A stretch of 64,000 nucleotides of DNA, from positions 308,523 to 372,522 of the forward strand of contig CAUYUJ010009447.1 of assembly GCA_963575745.1 (NCBI GenBank), in the 5' to 3' direction. A program made the position numbers and the translations under genes. Positions 44,401 through 52,094 of the stretch are shown here, in pieces (positions within the stretch are counted from its first letter, which is position 1; each line of letters begins with the position of its first letter). Source of the stretch: Prorocentrum cordatum. Taxonomy: Eukaryota > Sar > Dinophyceae > Prorocentrales > Prorocentraceae. The notes below the pieces were generated by a model. It made no database searches. It had not been told where the DNA came from and saw nothing but the letters and a program-made list of their open reading frames with translations.

Positions 44401-45041
44401 ATGCGGCTGGCCAGGTTTGCACCGACCAGAAAGTAGTCCAGCACCGAGCCGCTGCCCGCCTGTGGGCGGCAGGTGTCGGCCGACGGCGCTAGCCAGAGGC
44501 CCCCCGCCTTTTCCAACTGCGCCAGGGGCAGGCAGCTGGGAGGCCCATTGAAGTCGCCGCCGACGATCCAATCGATGCCCGAGGCCGTGAGCTTCGTGAG
44601 GTAGCGAGTGAGCGCGCCGAAGATGCTTCGGTTCACGTCGTTCATGCCAACGCTGTCGACCAGGTAGGCCGACACGAAGACAATGCCGCCACGGACTCCC
44701 CAGTGCACGTGGGCGGCCACCAGTCGCCCTGGCCACAGTGTCGCCGAGGGCAGCAGCGGCGGGGCCGTGACGGGGATGTTCTTGCGGGCCAAGACCGCGA
44801 CGCCGCCCGTAGTGCCCTCCGCGGAGGTGGGGCCTGCCACTGCTGGCGCCCAGATGCCCGCGAACCCGTGATCCAGCACCTCGTGCTGCAGGTCGGCGAG
44901 CTTCGCCTCGTCCCGTCGGTGATGCTCCTGGACGAGAACGACGTGCGACTCGAGGGTCTCTAGGCACGGCGCCAATGAACCCCAGGAAGTCACGTTGCTG
45001 GTAGTGATAGTGCCTTTCGCCATCGCAAGTGTGCAGGACAT
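38430..45041 (-). CDS. LINE ORF2: endonuclease-reverse transcriptase-RNase H polyprotein
   Basis: 2203 aa from ATG at 45041, 13 bases after the ORF1 stop. This start is chosen because the same frame further upstream is Arg/Ser-rich noise overlapping ORF1. Residues ~10-235 are an endonuclease/exonuclease/phosphatase domain (NVTSW, VQEHH, GGDFNG, LDYFLV, SPHLPV). RT at ~600-850 has motif A VIVMLDAWKFFE (Asp ~690) and motif C ALIDDVTL (~780). A CCHC finger CRACG...GHRFFGC is at ~1115-1133. RNase H at ~1213-1360 keeps FTDGSG, AERHAL, FTDLLS, PAHQD and ADWFA. Cys pairs (LCRACC, YCEVC) follow. At ~1800-2040 there are seven GGRGPA..C...CGPAL repeats, and a helical tail ends in Arg-rich sequence. It would nick target DNA and copy the element RNA. 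Confidence 0.92.
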   Translation of the reverse strand: MSCTLAMAKGTITTSNVTSWGSLAPCLETLESHVVLVQEHHRRDEAKLADLQHEVLDHGFAGIWAPAVAGPTSAEGTTGGVAVLARKNIPVTAPPLLPSATLWPGRLVAAHVHWGVRGGIVFVSAYLVDSVGMNDVNRSIFGALTRYLTKLTASGIDWIVGGDFNGPPSCLPLAQLEKAGGLWLAPSADTCRPQAGSGSVLDYFLVGANLASRISAPRVDELGITSPHLPVNMELRAADLDMRVRIPIAPRAIPAVPPIGCSRGVEDWAPTLAQVRATTSAEELPAAWDAVVSTLEQELLDRYDQVGEARRRFEGRAGPIATKLAPVKWKPQGQRVRLGPDVIAAKVAGRWARHFMGVSAFLAKASRRLQTASLQCSLVPEQYHELADFVVRALEYGRVVMDSKKTLALLPHWVRSFFEQGFRVIGNTDFLEQAGRIVQFAKDAHADALKVRQQSWIQWANDSLRNGAGKAHRFTKLRAMQEVLAQWQGTHTELTTGRLAQTFVPQQQVASQHLICDREMKAWEDVWSCHKLEALERPADFDEWDDLEDLTVEALQRAACSFPTTTALGPAQIGMRALTFLTDDGVYTCGQLFMKCEALGAWPSERLWHAMCRIPKASGGCRLITLMHSLIRWWSRARASTSKAWLTAHPNASIWGMGGGRSSSDSAFDLNLETEVSDCLDEHVVIVMLDAWKFFETIKPEWLLIEARLLGMPLRLVWMLIELYRQPRRLQAFGSVSYAVVSHQGVLAGCTHACAMVTLLMFRLLEQVRDAGVTPRALIDDVTLQWRGRRLSQLGVLWAATTRFREGAQERGIVVQPTKSGYLVSSDAAARECARHAAARKLTKMRWARNLGHDLGGRRIARLQTAKRVRQLKERRGKLAAFRGAVGRRATCLWKTGLMPSAAHGAGVSGLTDDALQVLRAEAGRLAGARPGASSVTVYLATQKAREYDPIYGATCDIVCRYASWIWEQRTSLARLHRAWAKVTERLVGRPSWAGARGPIASVTLTLWRIGWHMYSSTTLVTDQDTAINLLTTCPKDVRMHLTGGVQRWQARQIAAHHRQHGEVKPWVRAMRLCVGDGRAALAEGPSATSLRHHWATVAWTQQAQHDLGLAAAPNCRACGHPSDSPGHRFFGCEVLVQPLTEEEQDEQLPPEPMQAIRTFMCDKGLQEGGSFESADFQMCLPCMPPFVPPAAEQAEVKFWGCWPSQGADTASCSNAVFTDGSGFASSMPELRRCGWAFVQLSLQGLPVRAAFGALPGPLQTVGRAERHALLQALRLAGPQLEFVFTDLLSMEKECSHWGQELEEARAAHATVWRRIRAQPARPEVRWIPAHQDMDAYLDRGLHPLLYSGNMWADWFARQGAMQHTVSKVYEEFYNIELQHYKSLAKYVGWAMQRTMHAGRWDAPEQTARPPKVPKVQAATVISHSLVRLNGTAVVLCRACCRQTSGQTGPTWTQFARSACEASQYTALRAEAIIAHVGAQPIVVSEAGEFAMQAIERAACPEDAGPRPAEPAPWGSGDGTIEMQGHRLRRAGPTIYCEVCVAWAATGSSLALAAPCAGPPSAEGKNQRTYLSNLRARLKKLSQGLHPKTGKVLTWGGAGEAPDGPRTWATAAASAAAGDMASGGDGAAERPSGRHAQKEQGEATRPGQDHETREVPAGAGGSDAVQTKKPAWRVRRQELLERMQRRQQHLLAERGPAAASGAQRDEGDMADGSLPSAYGAHQCPDGGTTGLVTLQPPPAAPDVGVVDACLAAGPSRLPAPLRCDLAHEVTLTTDHQEGAVTSPQDMSSPPQPFSTTDMASTRGGRGPAKCGRECGPALSAGRSDNSQRALPGMASDKGGRRPASRDPECGPTLGTGGDGSQAHRVRRRFTAWARGGRGPAMCVRECGPALSPGCDEDRDGKGMASARGGRGPAKCSPVCGPALGTGSGSLEAASPEEDQRQPQLASGEACPRAATAGARGGRGPAVCGPECGPALSTSTHPERRRITAWARGGRGPAMCVRECGPALSPGSDADRDGMCMASTRGGRGPASADRVCGPALSAGRVAVARPEPAQPRRSVAPRLELQVAGWARYWTQAPEVGETMECHSEWLDHCVGYVTQILSQPRFATRLRARGRTAEEMAEEICERAWGTGMPARRAYYRWRHTLTRSQRIVSDCMRRYDYVCLRTWLAELRREGQPPPIGPLRAPSVPWNAGRRRRRRSG
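38920..39640 (-). repeat. Seven-fold GGRGPA-C-x3-C-GPAL repeat inside ORF2
   Basis: Tandem units of about 98-150 bp encode (A/S)RGGRGPAxCxxxCGPALS plus a variable Asp/Arg/Ser-rich spacer. On the plus strand each unit shows CAGGGCGGGGCCGCAC and GCAGGTCCCCTGCCACCC. One or two units lost a Cys. Possible metal-binding or nucleic-acid-binding tail (inference). Confidence 0.85.
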
Positions 45042-45054
45042 CGCGATGATGAGC

Positions 45055-46342
45055 TTAGTAAGGATTGAAGCCCCTGACGGCCAGCTCCGTGGCGCGCGCC
45101 AGCATGGCGTCGCTGGTCTCCTCTGCTGGCCCTGGTGAGAACGCCGCCATGGTCTGCCGCAGCTTCTCGGGCTCCATCGCGGCGGGATCCCAGCGCGGCG
45201 CTGCGGCTGCAGGGGCGGCGCCGCCTGCAGTGCCTGCGCCATGCGCGGCGGCGGCGGCGTCGTCTCCCTCGACGGACGCTGCAGGGGTGCGAGGGGCGCT
45301 CGCTGCCTCCGTGGCGGCGGCCCGCTCGCGCTGCCGCCGCAGCATGAGCTCCTGGAGGGGCCCGCCGAGCGCCGAGGCCAGCCGCTGCGGCAAATCGCCC
45401 GCGGTCTGCATGGTGTCGTCGGGGTGAGCGGCCAGCGCACCGCTGAGAGCCTGCGCCAGGTCGCCGAGGGTGAGGCCGCCCGTGTTCTTGATGACGTCGT
45501 GCTCCATGGACTGCCCAGGCGGACGATCCTCTGGCGCGACTGGGACCTGCTGCTGGAGTGCCGACTGCTCCGCCTGGAGGGCCACCTGCTGCGCCTTGAG
45601 CTCTCTGACACCATGCCGCTTGAGCTCCAGCTCGTCTTGCGCCTTCTTGACACGGTCCTCCGCCTCGCGCTCGGCCAGCTCCATCTTGCTGAGTTTGTCC
45701 GCCAGATTCTTCTGCCTGTGGGCCAGCGCCTGCACCCGCGCGTGGAGCGGCTTGGCGGCGAAGAGCCTGTCCTTGGCGGCGGCGAGCCTGCGCTTGAGAT
45801 CCTCCCGCGGGCCCGTGGCCCAGTCGTGCTGCACGTCCTTGAGCGTGGCCAGGCCTGCCTCGCACACCTTGATCTCGCTCGCAGCCGAGGCGTCCTCGCC
45901 TGACTTGCCGTCGTCCACGTGCATGGCCGCGGCCCCGCCCTGGTCGGACTCCTGCGTACGAAGCTTCTTCCTGGCAGCGTCGAGCTCCGCCCGCATGGCC
46001 GCGAGCTCGCCCTCGAGCTTGCCCTCGGCCGTCCACGGGGCCCGCTTCTTGCCCTTGGCTGGGGCCCGCATCGAGGGCTCCTTCGGCGGCACAGGCCCGC
46101 CGTACACGTCCTTCTTGTGGAGCCTGCACCCTTGGCACTTGAGCGAGGTCCCGAAGTTGATGAGCGGCTTGCCGCGCTTCGTCGTACAGCTCCTGCAAGC
46201 CCAGTCCTGGCGTTCCTTCGGCCGGCGCCAGCCATGGTGCTGCAGTCTGCACTTGGGATCGAGAAGGGGCTGTCGGGCTCAAGAGCCCTGGCACTGGCCG
46301 CGGACTAGCGGTATCCACTTGTTCCACTGTGGAACTAGGCAT
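45055..46342 (-). CDS. LINE ORF1: zinc-finger/coiled-coil RNA-binding-type protein, one frame change
   Basis: The ATG at 46342 follows the spliced leader directly and opens a frame (MPSSTVEQVDTASPRP). The recognisable protein lies one frame away, open from 46278 (after a TGA at 46279-46281) to the stop at 45055. That frame has a Cys-rich segment (KCRLQHHGW ... DWACRSC ... LKCQGCRLHKKD) that looks like paired zinc knuckles. A long coiled coil follows (LEGELAAMRAELDAARKKL, LADKLSKMELAEREAEDRVK), then an Ala/Pro-rich C-terminal part. LINE ORF1 proteins usually bind element RNA and trimerise through a coiled coil. Either a one-base change disables the start, or translation begins or shifts elsewhere. 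The first in-frame ATG is at 46071. Confidence 0.75.
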
Positions 46343-46364
46343 CTTGAGCCAAAATGGCTACGGA
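46343..46364 (-). other. Dinoflagellate spliced-leader (DinoSL) sequence in genomic DNA
   Basis: All 22 bases match the published DinoSL consensus, read as TCCGTAGCC then ATTTTGGCTCAAG on the minus strand. There is no splice-donor GT after it, so this is not an SL RNA gene: the next base starts the ORF1 ATG. It is the fossil of a trans-spliced mRNA that was reverse transcribed. Upstream DNA is immediately (GGA)n. Confidence 0.95.
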
Positions 46365-46503
46365 GGGGGAGGAGGAGGAGGAGGAGGAGGAGGAGGAGGA
46401 GGAGGAGGAGGAAGGGGATGGGGAGGGGGAGGGGGAGGAGGAGGACAAGGAGGAGGAGGAGGAGGAGGAGGAGGAGGAGGAGGAGGAGGAGGAGGAGGAG
46501 GAG
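46365..46503. repeat. (GGA)n tract at the 5' side of the LINE
   Basis: About 139 bp of GGA triplets with a GGGGATGGGG interruption. Same strand and motif as 37570-38210. Confidence 0.95.
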
Positions 46504-46663
46504 CGCGGAGGTCCTGCCTCTCTCGCACCACCGCCACCCTCTCCTGGCAGCGGCGCCTTCGGGGGGGCTGCCACTGCTGCGAGGAGGCGCCCCTGGCCCT
46601 TAAGGCGGTCACCGAGGGCGAGAGAGGGAGGCATCGGCACGCCGATGTCAGGCGCTGCTGGAA

Positions 46664-46925
46664 GTGCCCCATGGCCCAAGGTACCCCCAGGTTTTCCAAG
46701 GAGGCCAGAGCAACCCTCACGAGGCCCCAGGGGGCCAGGGGCTCCAAGATTCGGCTGCGAGCGAGGGGGGGAGGGAGAAGAAGAAGGGCCTCTCAGAAGG
46801 CGGCGGGACTTCTCAGAAGCCCCTCGCGCCTTCTGAGAGGTTTTTGTTGCTGTCTTCGGGGAAGGCTCGGACAACTTTTCAGAAGGCCGGGGGGCTTCCG
46901 AGCCTTCTGAGAGGGCCCGCCCCTT
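46664..46925 (-). repeat. AGAAGGC dispersed repeat, copy 1
   Basis: Reverse complement of 47563-47806. It shares GGTACCCCCAGG, CCAAGGAGGCCAGAGCAACC, CGGCTGCGAGCGAGGGGG and GCCTTCTGAGAGG-type words. Confidence 0.8.
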
Positions 46926-47562
46926 TTCTCACTTCCCCCCTCGCGCGCCGACGGGGTTAGCATCAAAAGGGCCCCTAACCCTTTGGGAGGGGAACTGGCA
47001 TTAAAAGGACCCCGTATCACCCTTTTGGGAGGAGACCTAAGCTGGGAGGGCCACAAGCAGAGGGGCTAGGGTTTTTTGTTTTCCCTGCAGGTGTATCAAA
47101 CCAAGCCGCCCAGAGCGATTATCCCTACAGCCAACAATATGATCAAGACAAATCATCACTCAAGAAACCTGGGCCAACTTTCCTGACATGTCTTAAGACA
47201 AATCTGGCCGAGTTATTGTGTCAACGCTGGAGGGGCGAACGCGCTCAAGGAACTGAGCCAGCTTTCCGGCGCGTTGGCGAAGAGACGCCGGCCCAGCTCT
47301 TCGAGAGGAGGCTTCCTAATCAGCTGCTCGACTGTACTGCAACGACGGGGACCTCAGTGAGGCCACATCTTCACTGTGCTATGTCGGAATAGGGTTAGCT
47401 CGGGCCCGACTAGGAATAGGGGTTCTCTTGTTCTCGATGCAAAAAGGTGCCCCCAGGTGGTCGCTCCCATCTCTCGGCGGCGAGCCCCAGGGGGGAGGAA
47501 GCGAGAAAAGGCGCGGGGACCTTACAAGAAGGCTCGGAGGAGGAGGAGGAGGAGGAGGAGGG
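46926..47562. other. Spacer between inverted copies, no gene
   Basis: AT-richer unique sequence at 47080-47400 with no domain, then a short (GGA)n run at 47536-47562. Confidence 0.4.
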
Positions 47563-47806
47563 GGAGGAGAAGTCCCCCGCCCTTCTGAGAAGAAGTCCCC
47601 TGAGCTGTTTCCCCGAAGGCACAGCACACTTCCCAGGAGGCGCGAGGGGCTTCTGAGAAGTCCCGCCGCCTTCTGAGAGGCCCTTCTCCTTCTCCCTTCC
47701 CCCCCTCGCTCGCAGCCGAATCTTGGAGCCCCTGGCCCCCTGGGGCCTCGTGAGGGTTGCTCTGGCCTCCTTGGAAATCCTGGGGGTACCTTGGGTACCT
47801 CTGGCC
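47563..47806 (+). repeat. AGAAGGC dispersed repeat, copy 2
   Basis: Inverted partner of 46664-46925 about 640 bp away. Third relative at 59090-59292. Confidence 0.8.
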
Positions 47807-48314
47807 ATCGGCGCGCCGATCCCTCCCCTCCCCCTCTCGAAGCCGGCCGTGACTCCCGCTCTCCGGGCTGCATTCGCCCCCGCCCTTCCCCCCTGGCACG
47901 CGGAGGCGTGGTTGGGTGGCGAACGTTTTTTATCCGGCGCTTCAGCGTTGGGCGGAGGAGGGGGGGGAGGGGGAGTGTCTGGCTCCAGACCTCTGCTCGG
48001 CGCGACTGTTTGGGACCGTGCGTCCTGTGGGGGACACTCCACCTGCTCTGAACAGGCGCCAGGAACAGCCAAGATCTGCTCCATGAGGGAGGGGAGGGGG
48101 GGAGGGGGGGGGGGGGCGAAGGCCCGCGCCGATCGGCAAAACACGAATGACAAAAACGATCACGTGCCACGTGCTGTCTGGGAGGGCTTCTGGGCCCCCG
48201 TGACCCATCTGCAGGCAGCCCCATCCCCTCCCGGGAGCACCTCCCCGCGTGCGTCGCCGCCCTCTCCCGAGGCTCCCTGGGCGGCCCGACGCCACCCTGA
48301 GGCTCCCACAGGCT
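47807..48314. other. No gene recognised
   Basis: GC-rich spacer with G-runs at 47953-47970 and 48088-48117. Confidence 0.4.
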
Positions 48315-48373
48315 CTCCTGGGAGGAGGAGGAGGAGGAGGAGGAGGAGGAGGAGGAGGAGGAGGAGGAGGAGC
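48315..48373. repeat. (GGA)n microsatellite
   Basis: About 59 bp of pure GGA triplets. Confidence 0.95.
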
Positions 48374-48599
48374 CCAAGCCTCCAAGACTGCCCCGGAGGG
48401 CCTCCAGGGTCGCCAGCATTGCCGGAAGACGCGCCTAACAGCAAACGAGAAGGCCCCGAGAGGCGCCAAACCAAGGAGCAGGCCAAAAGGCTCTCCAGGT
48501 AGGCCCAAACTCGCAAATCCCGCAGATACACACGAGATCCATAAAGATGTGTCGATGTAATATGCTCCATCTCCCAGTCACTTCGGCTCAGGACGGGTT

Positions 48600-48915
48600 C
48601 GAGAATGCCCCAGGGAAGGGAGACAGATGCCAAAAGGAATGCAGAAGGGCCCAAAGAAACCCAAGCGACCCAGGGCAATCCCAAAATAGGACCCCACGGG
48701 GGCCCGAGAGGGGCCCTGGACAGGCCAAGAGTGCAGACGCCCAAAGAGTGCCCCAAGAGGGGGCCCAAGACGGCCCCAAGAGACCCTCGAGACGGCCGCG
48801 AGGCGCCAAGACGGTCCAAGACCAGACCAAGACGGCGCAAGAGAGCCCTGAGACGGCCAGGATGATCCACAGAGGGGCCCCAAGAGGGCCTCACAGGCCC
48901 CCTAAGACAGCCCGA
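48600..48915. repeat. CCAAGAGG-rich block
   Basis: CCCCAAGAGGG, CCAAGACGGCCC-type units, plus orientation. Confidence 0.55.
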
Positions 48916-49948
48916 TGACGTCCCAGGTAGCCCCTGTGAGAGCCCTTCAAGTGACAGAGACGAGAGGCGTCACATGTCACAGCCTCCTGGGCGGCGTTCG
49001 AAGCGTTGCCGCACCGAGTGCTGTGCTTGCACGGATGGCGGACTCGCAAAAGGCAGCTGGACAAAACTGCGGGTGGGAGGATGCTGGCATTCTCGGCGGG
49101 GCATTTCAAGCCTCTCGGATAATCCCCCGGCTGGTACGACGCGACCTGCACCTGAGGACGCCCGGCAGCCCGTAGCAATCTAGACAGAGCCGGCAGTCTG
49201 GGAGCGTTGCCTCGTGTGCTCGAGTATGGACAAATTTGGCGAGCAAGTTTTGGACGGGGATGAGGACAACGTGGCACTTTGGAAATTCGCAGTCTGCGGG
49301 GACGCCCAAGAAGCTGCTGAAACACCCACGGCAAACAATACGAGAACGAAGCACACACGATTTGTCCTCCGACGTGGCGGTGACATCACTCAGCGAGCGC
49401 ATTGCCACGGGCCACGGCAGAAACGAATTGACCAGCTTGCGAGGTTCTAGCAACGCCTGCAGAGCTGAAAGCCCGGTGGCGGTCAAGCAGCAGTCGAACC
49501 TTCATGCAGTAAAGACAGGCGCGCGCAAGACAAATTAGGGCCCCCCCACACGCACGCACAGATGACAGCAGGCTGACAGCAAAGCAGCCTGGCGATGGGA
49601 CCAAGCATACGCAGCTGCACGAAGCTCGGGGCGTGGTCACCTTCTCTTCTATCGCGCTCCACAGGCCAGGGCTGGACCTACACGTTGTGTTCCGTTGTTC
49701 AATTTAGTGTTTGTTTTGCTCGACCTGTGTTCCTGTACCTCCCTGCCAAAACGAATACCAAACCACAGCCGAAGTCCAGCAAAACAGCGTTTAGGTCCAG
49801 CCCTGCCACAGGCCAGCGCAGAGAGGGGGCTGCGGAGCAAGCGCGCTGAGGCATGACGAATCCCCTCGGGGGTGCTATCTGCGTGAAGGGTGCGCAGAGA
49901 CGGGCAGACGCCCGCATGCAAACGCGCCCTGTCGAGAAGTCGGCAGAG
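48916..49948. other. Low-copy spacer, no supportable gene
   Basis: Normal-complexity sequence on both strands, with frames of up to 155 aa minus but no recognised motif. A diverged 90-bp-family fragment lies near 49855-49930. Confidence 0.4.
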
Positions 49949-50104
49949 TCAAGTCGAGCGTGTCCCTATACGAGAGGAGTACTCGAAAATAGTGGAACAA
50001 AAACTGGGAACGATTTTCCTACTTGTTTGACTACTTGTGAACTTTTCTGACTATTTTTGCTTTTTCCTCTTAAACCCGCCAGTAAAAGGACATGCCCGAC
50101 CTAA
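49949..50104 (-). mobile_element. TIR-A element, copy e (reverse orientation)
   Basis: Reads TCAAGTCGAGCGTGTCC on the left and AAGGACATGCCCGACCTAA on the right. The reverse complement therefore begins TTAGGTCGGGCATGTCC like the other copies. Confidence 0.8.
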
Positions 50105-50129
50105 CAGTAGAGCTCATGTGGGGCACGAC

Positions 50130-50262
50130 CTGCGAGAGGGGGGTCTGCATGGGGCGGAGGCCCGCGTGCGAGCGCGCCCGCTGCATATGCGGGGTGTGCC
50201 ATGTGTGGGCGGGGTCCGCATACGGACCCTCCCACTAGGGCCGTCGGTGGAGCTTCATTTGA
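50130..50262. repeat. 90-bp family fragment between TIR-A and CRU elements
   Basis: GGGGTGTGCCATGTGTGGGC and GGGCCGTCGGTGGAGCTTC match the minus form of the 90-bp unit. Confidence 0.6.
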
Positions 50263-50268
50263 ATAGAG

Positions 50269-50463
50269 GAAGACGAAACTGCATAAACATATATTTTTTG
50301 GCGCTCCACGCGAATTTCTTGGATCTGCACTGGACCCCCCTCCCTGGCGCGCGGAGCGCGCCAAGGGCGGCACCGGAGGAGCCGCGGGGGGGGGGGCCCA
50401 GCGCGGATCCAAGAAATCCGTGCGGAGCGCCAAAAGTTTATGTTTATGGTGGTTTTCTTCTTC
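50269..50463. mobile_element. CRU fold-back element, copy 4
   Basis: Best-preserved long stem. GAAGACGAAACTGCATAAAC and TTTTGGCGCTCC..GGATCT on the left pair with the right arm through CATAAACATAAAC.TTTTGG (as reverse complement). Centre TGGCGCGCGGAGCGCGCCA then GGCGGC..GCCGC. About 65 nt of imperfect outer stem. Confidence 0.85.
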
Positions 50464-50599
50464 GAGTGAAACACAATCCGGACTAGGGTCTGCCAAAGTG
50501 GGCGGGAGAACGCCTGCGAACCCTCACTGCGGCCGTGAGCTGGGCTCTAAGTCTCAGATTATCCCAGTGCGACCCTACCTAGGAGATGGAGCATTTAGG

Positions 50600-50720
50600 A
50601 AAGCAACATCTACATCTACACCGACAGCTACATTTACATCTACACCTGCATCTACATCTACATCAACATCAACAGCGAGTCTCACATCTACATCTACAAC
50701 GCATCTACATACATTCACCC
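50600..50720. repeat. (ACATCT)n hexamer run
   Basis: CATCTACATCTACA with ACATTT/ACACCT variants. Confidence 0.85.
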
Positions 50721-50721
50721 T

Positions 50722-51360
50722 GCGCTATGCTATGCTATGCTATGCTTTGCTACGCTGCGCTATGCTGTGTTATGCTATGTCATGCTATGCTAGGGTACGC
50801 TCGGCTGCGCTGTGTTATGCTAGGCTATGCTAGGATATGCTATGCTGCGCTATGCTATGCCATGCTTTGCTATGCTATGTTATGCTGCGCTATGATATGA
50901 TATGCTATGCTATGCTGCGCTATGCTGTGCTATCCTAGCCTATGCTATGACATGCTATGCTGCGCTATGCTATGCAATGCTATGCTATGCTATGATATGA
51001 AATGCTATGCTGCGCTATGCTGCCCTATGCAATGCTATGATATACTTTGCTATGCTATGCTATGCTAAGCTATGCTATGATATGCTGCGCTGTGCTATGC
51101 TGTGATGTGCTGTGCTGCGCTATGCTATGTTTTGCTATGATATGCTGCGCTATGCTATGCTATGCTGGGCTATGATATGATATGCTGTGCTGCGCTGTTC
51201 TATGCTACGCTATGCTATGCTGTGTGTTCTCTGCTATGCTAAAGCTCAGCGAAGCTAAGATGAAGGTAAGCTAAGCTAAGATAAACCTGAGCTAATATGA
51301 AACTAGGCTAAGCTAAGATGATATAAGCTAAACTAAGATGAGATAAGCAAAGCTAAGCTA
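50722..51360. repeat. (GCTAT)n pentamer tract passing into (TAAGC)n
   Basis: GCTATGCTATGC units with TGCGC and TGATA variants to about 51235, then AAGCTAAGCTAAGATGA units to 51360. Confidence 0.95.
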
Positions 51361-52094
51361 AGGGGACGTAACTGGGGGAACCGCGGGGCGGATGCCGGGG
51401 GAACCGCCCGGGCTGGTTCCCACTGCCCAGCCCCTTTAAGATACAGGGTAAGAACCCTTCCAGGCAGAGCCTAGGTAGGGAAAAACGCCGCCCAACCCCT
51501 CAAGAGGACGAAACAGGGGAAGCCACTCGATCCTTGAAGTAGGAAGGCGCTTAACGTAGATTGGGATCTGGATATCCAAAGGTACCGACTTTCAACGACC
51601 GATGAATAACTTTGTGGTACGAGCCGTTTCAAGGTGTGCCGGAGTGGGCGGGGGGCGTGCGAGATCCCAAGACTCTCTGCTGCACGCCTCGGGCCGGATC
51701 GATCACGCGTGATGGTCCCTGCGCCCGAAACCAGGCGAAAACGCCCGTCATGAAAGATTGCCACGTTCTGAGGTCCGGCCTCGGCCATGGGACTCCTCCT
51801 GGTCCCAGCCTGAGCTGCCCTGGACGTCAGTGTCAAGACGTCGCCCACGAGGTAACATCCCTTGTAGGGCCGCGCCCTGAGGAGCTGTGGGGGAAACTCG
51901 CAGACATAATTGCCATGCAGACGTGTGTGTGTATATATATATATATATGAGCACGTAGATGTATGTTTTCGTGCTTGGAGACCTCAGGTAACAGGAGATG
52001 CTTTGGAGTCCGGCGGGGCGTCAAAGCAGTACGGGTTGCCGCGAAGATAAACCATACACCTGAGAAAACCCAAATCAGTGGATTACTTTAGAAT
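51361..52094. other. No gene recognised
   Basis: A diverged 90-bp-family phrase (GAGCCGTTTCAAGGTGTGCC) is at 51622. A short TATATA run is at 51932. Confidence 0.4.

Larger units (their letters stand above)
38221..46364 (-). mobile_element. Full-length non-LTR retrotransposon (LINE) starting with the spliced leader
   Basis: About 8.1 kb. On the minus strand it starts with the 22-nt DinoSL sequence (46364-46343), then ORF1, ORF2 and a ~210-bp 3' UTR ending without poly(A) near 38221. ORF2 has apurinic-type endonuclease, RT, a CCHC motif and RNase H, all with catalytic residues in place, in one 2203-aa frame, so the insertion looks recent. Both sides are (GGA)n on the plus strand, so target duplications cannot be read. 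Confidence 0.9.

Noticed and set aside
45042-46235. Upstream extension of the ORF2 frame to a 2601-aa protein
   Set aside because: The added ~398 residues are Arg/Ser/Pro-rich shadow of ORF1 in another frame; the endonuclease domain starts just after the ATG at 45041.
46343-46364. SL RNA gene
   Set aside because: No GT donor or SL RNA body follows the 22-mer; an ATG and coding sequence follow instead.
50722-51240. Telomere-like or origin-like repeat
   Set aside because: The GCTAT pentamer does not match the TTTAGGG-type telomere repeat known in dinoflagellates and is internal.
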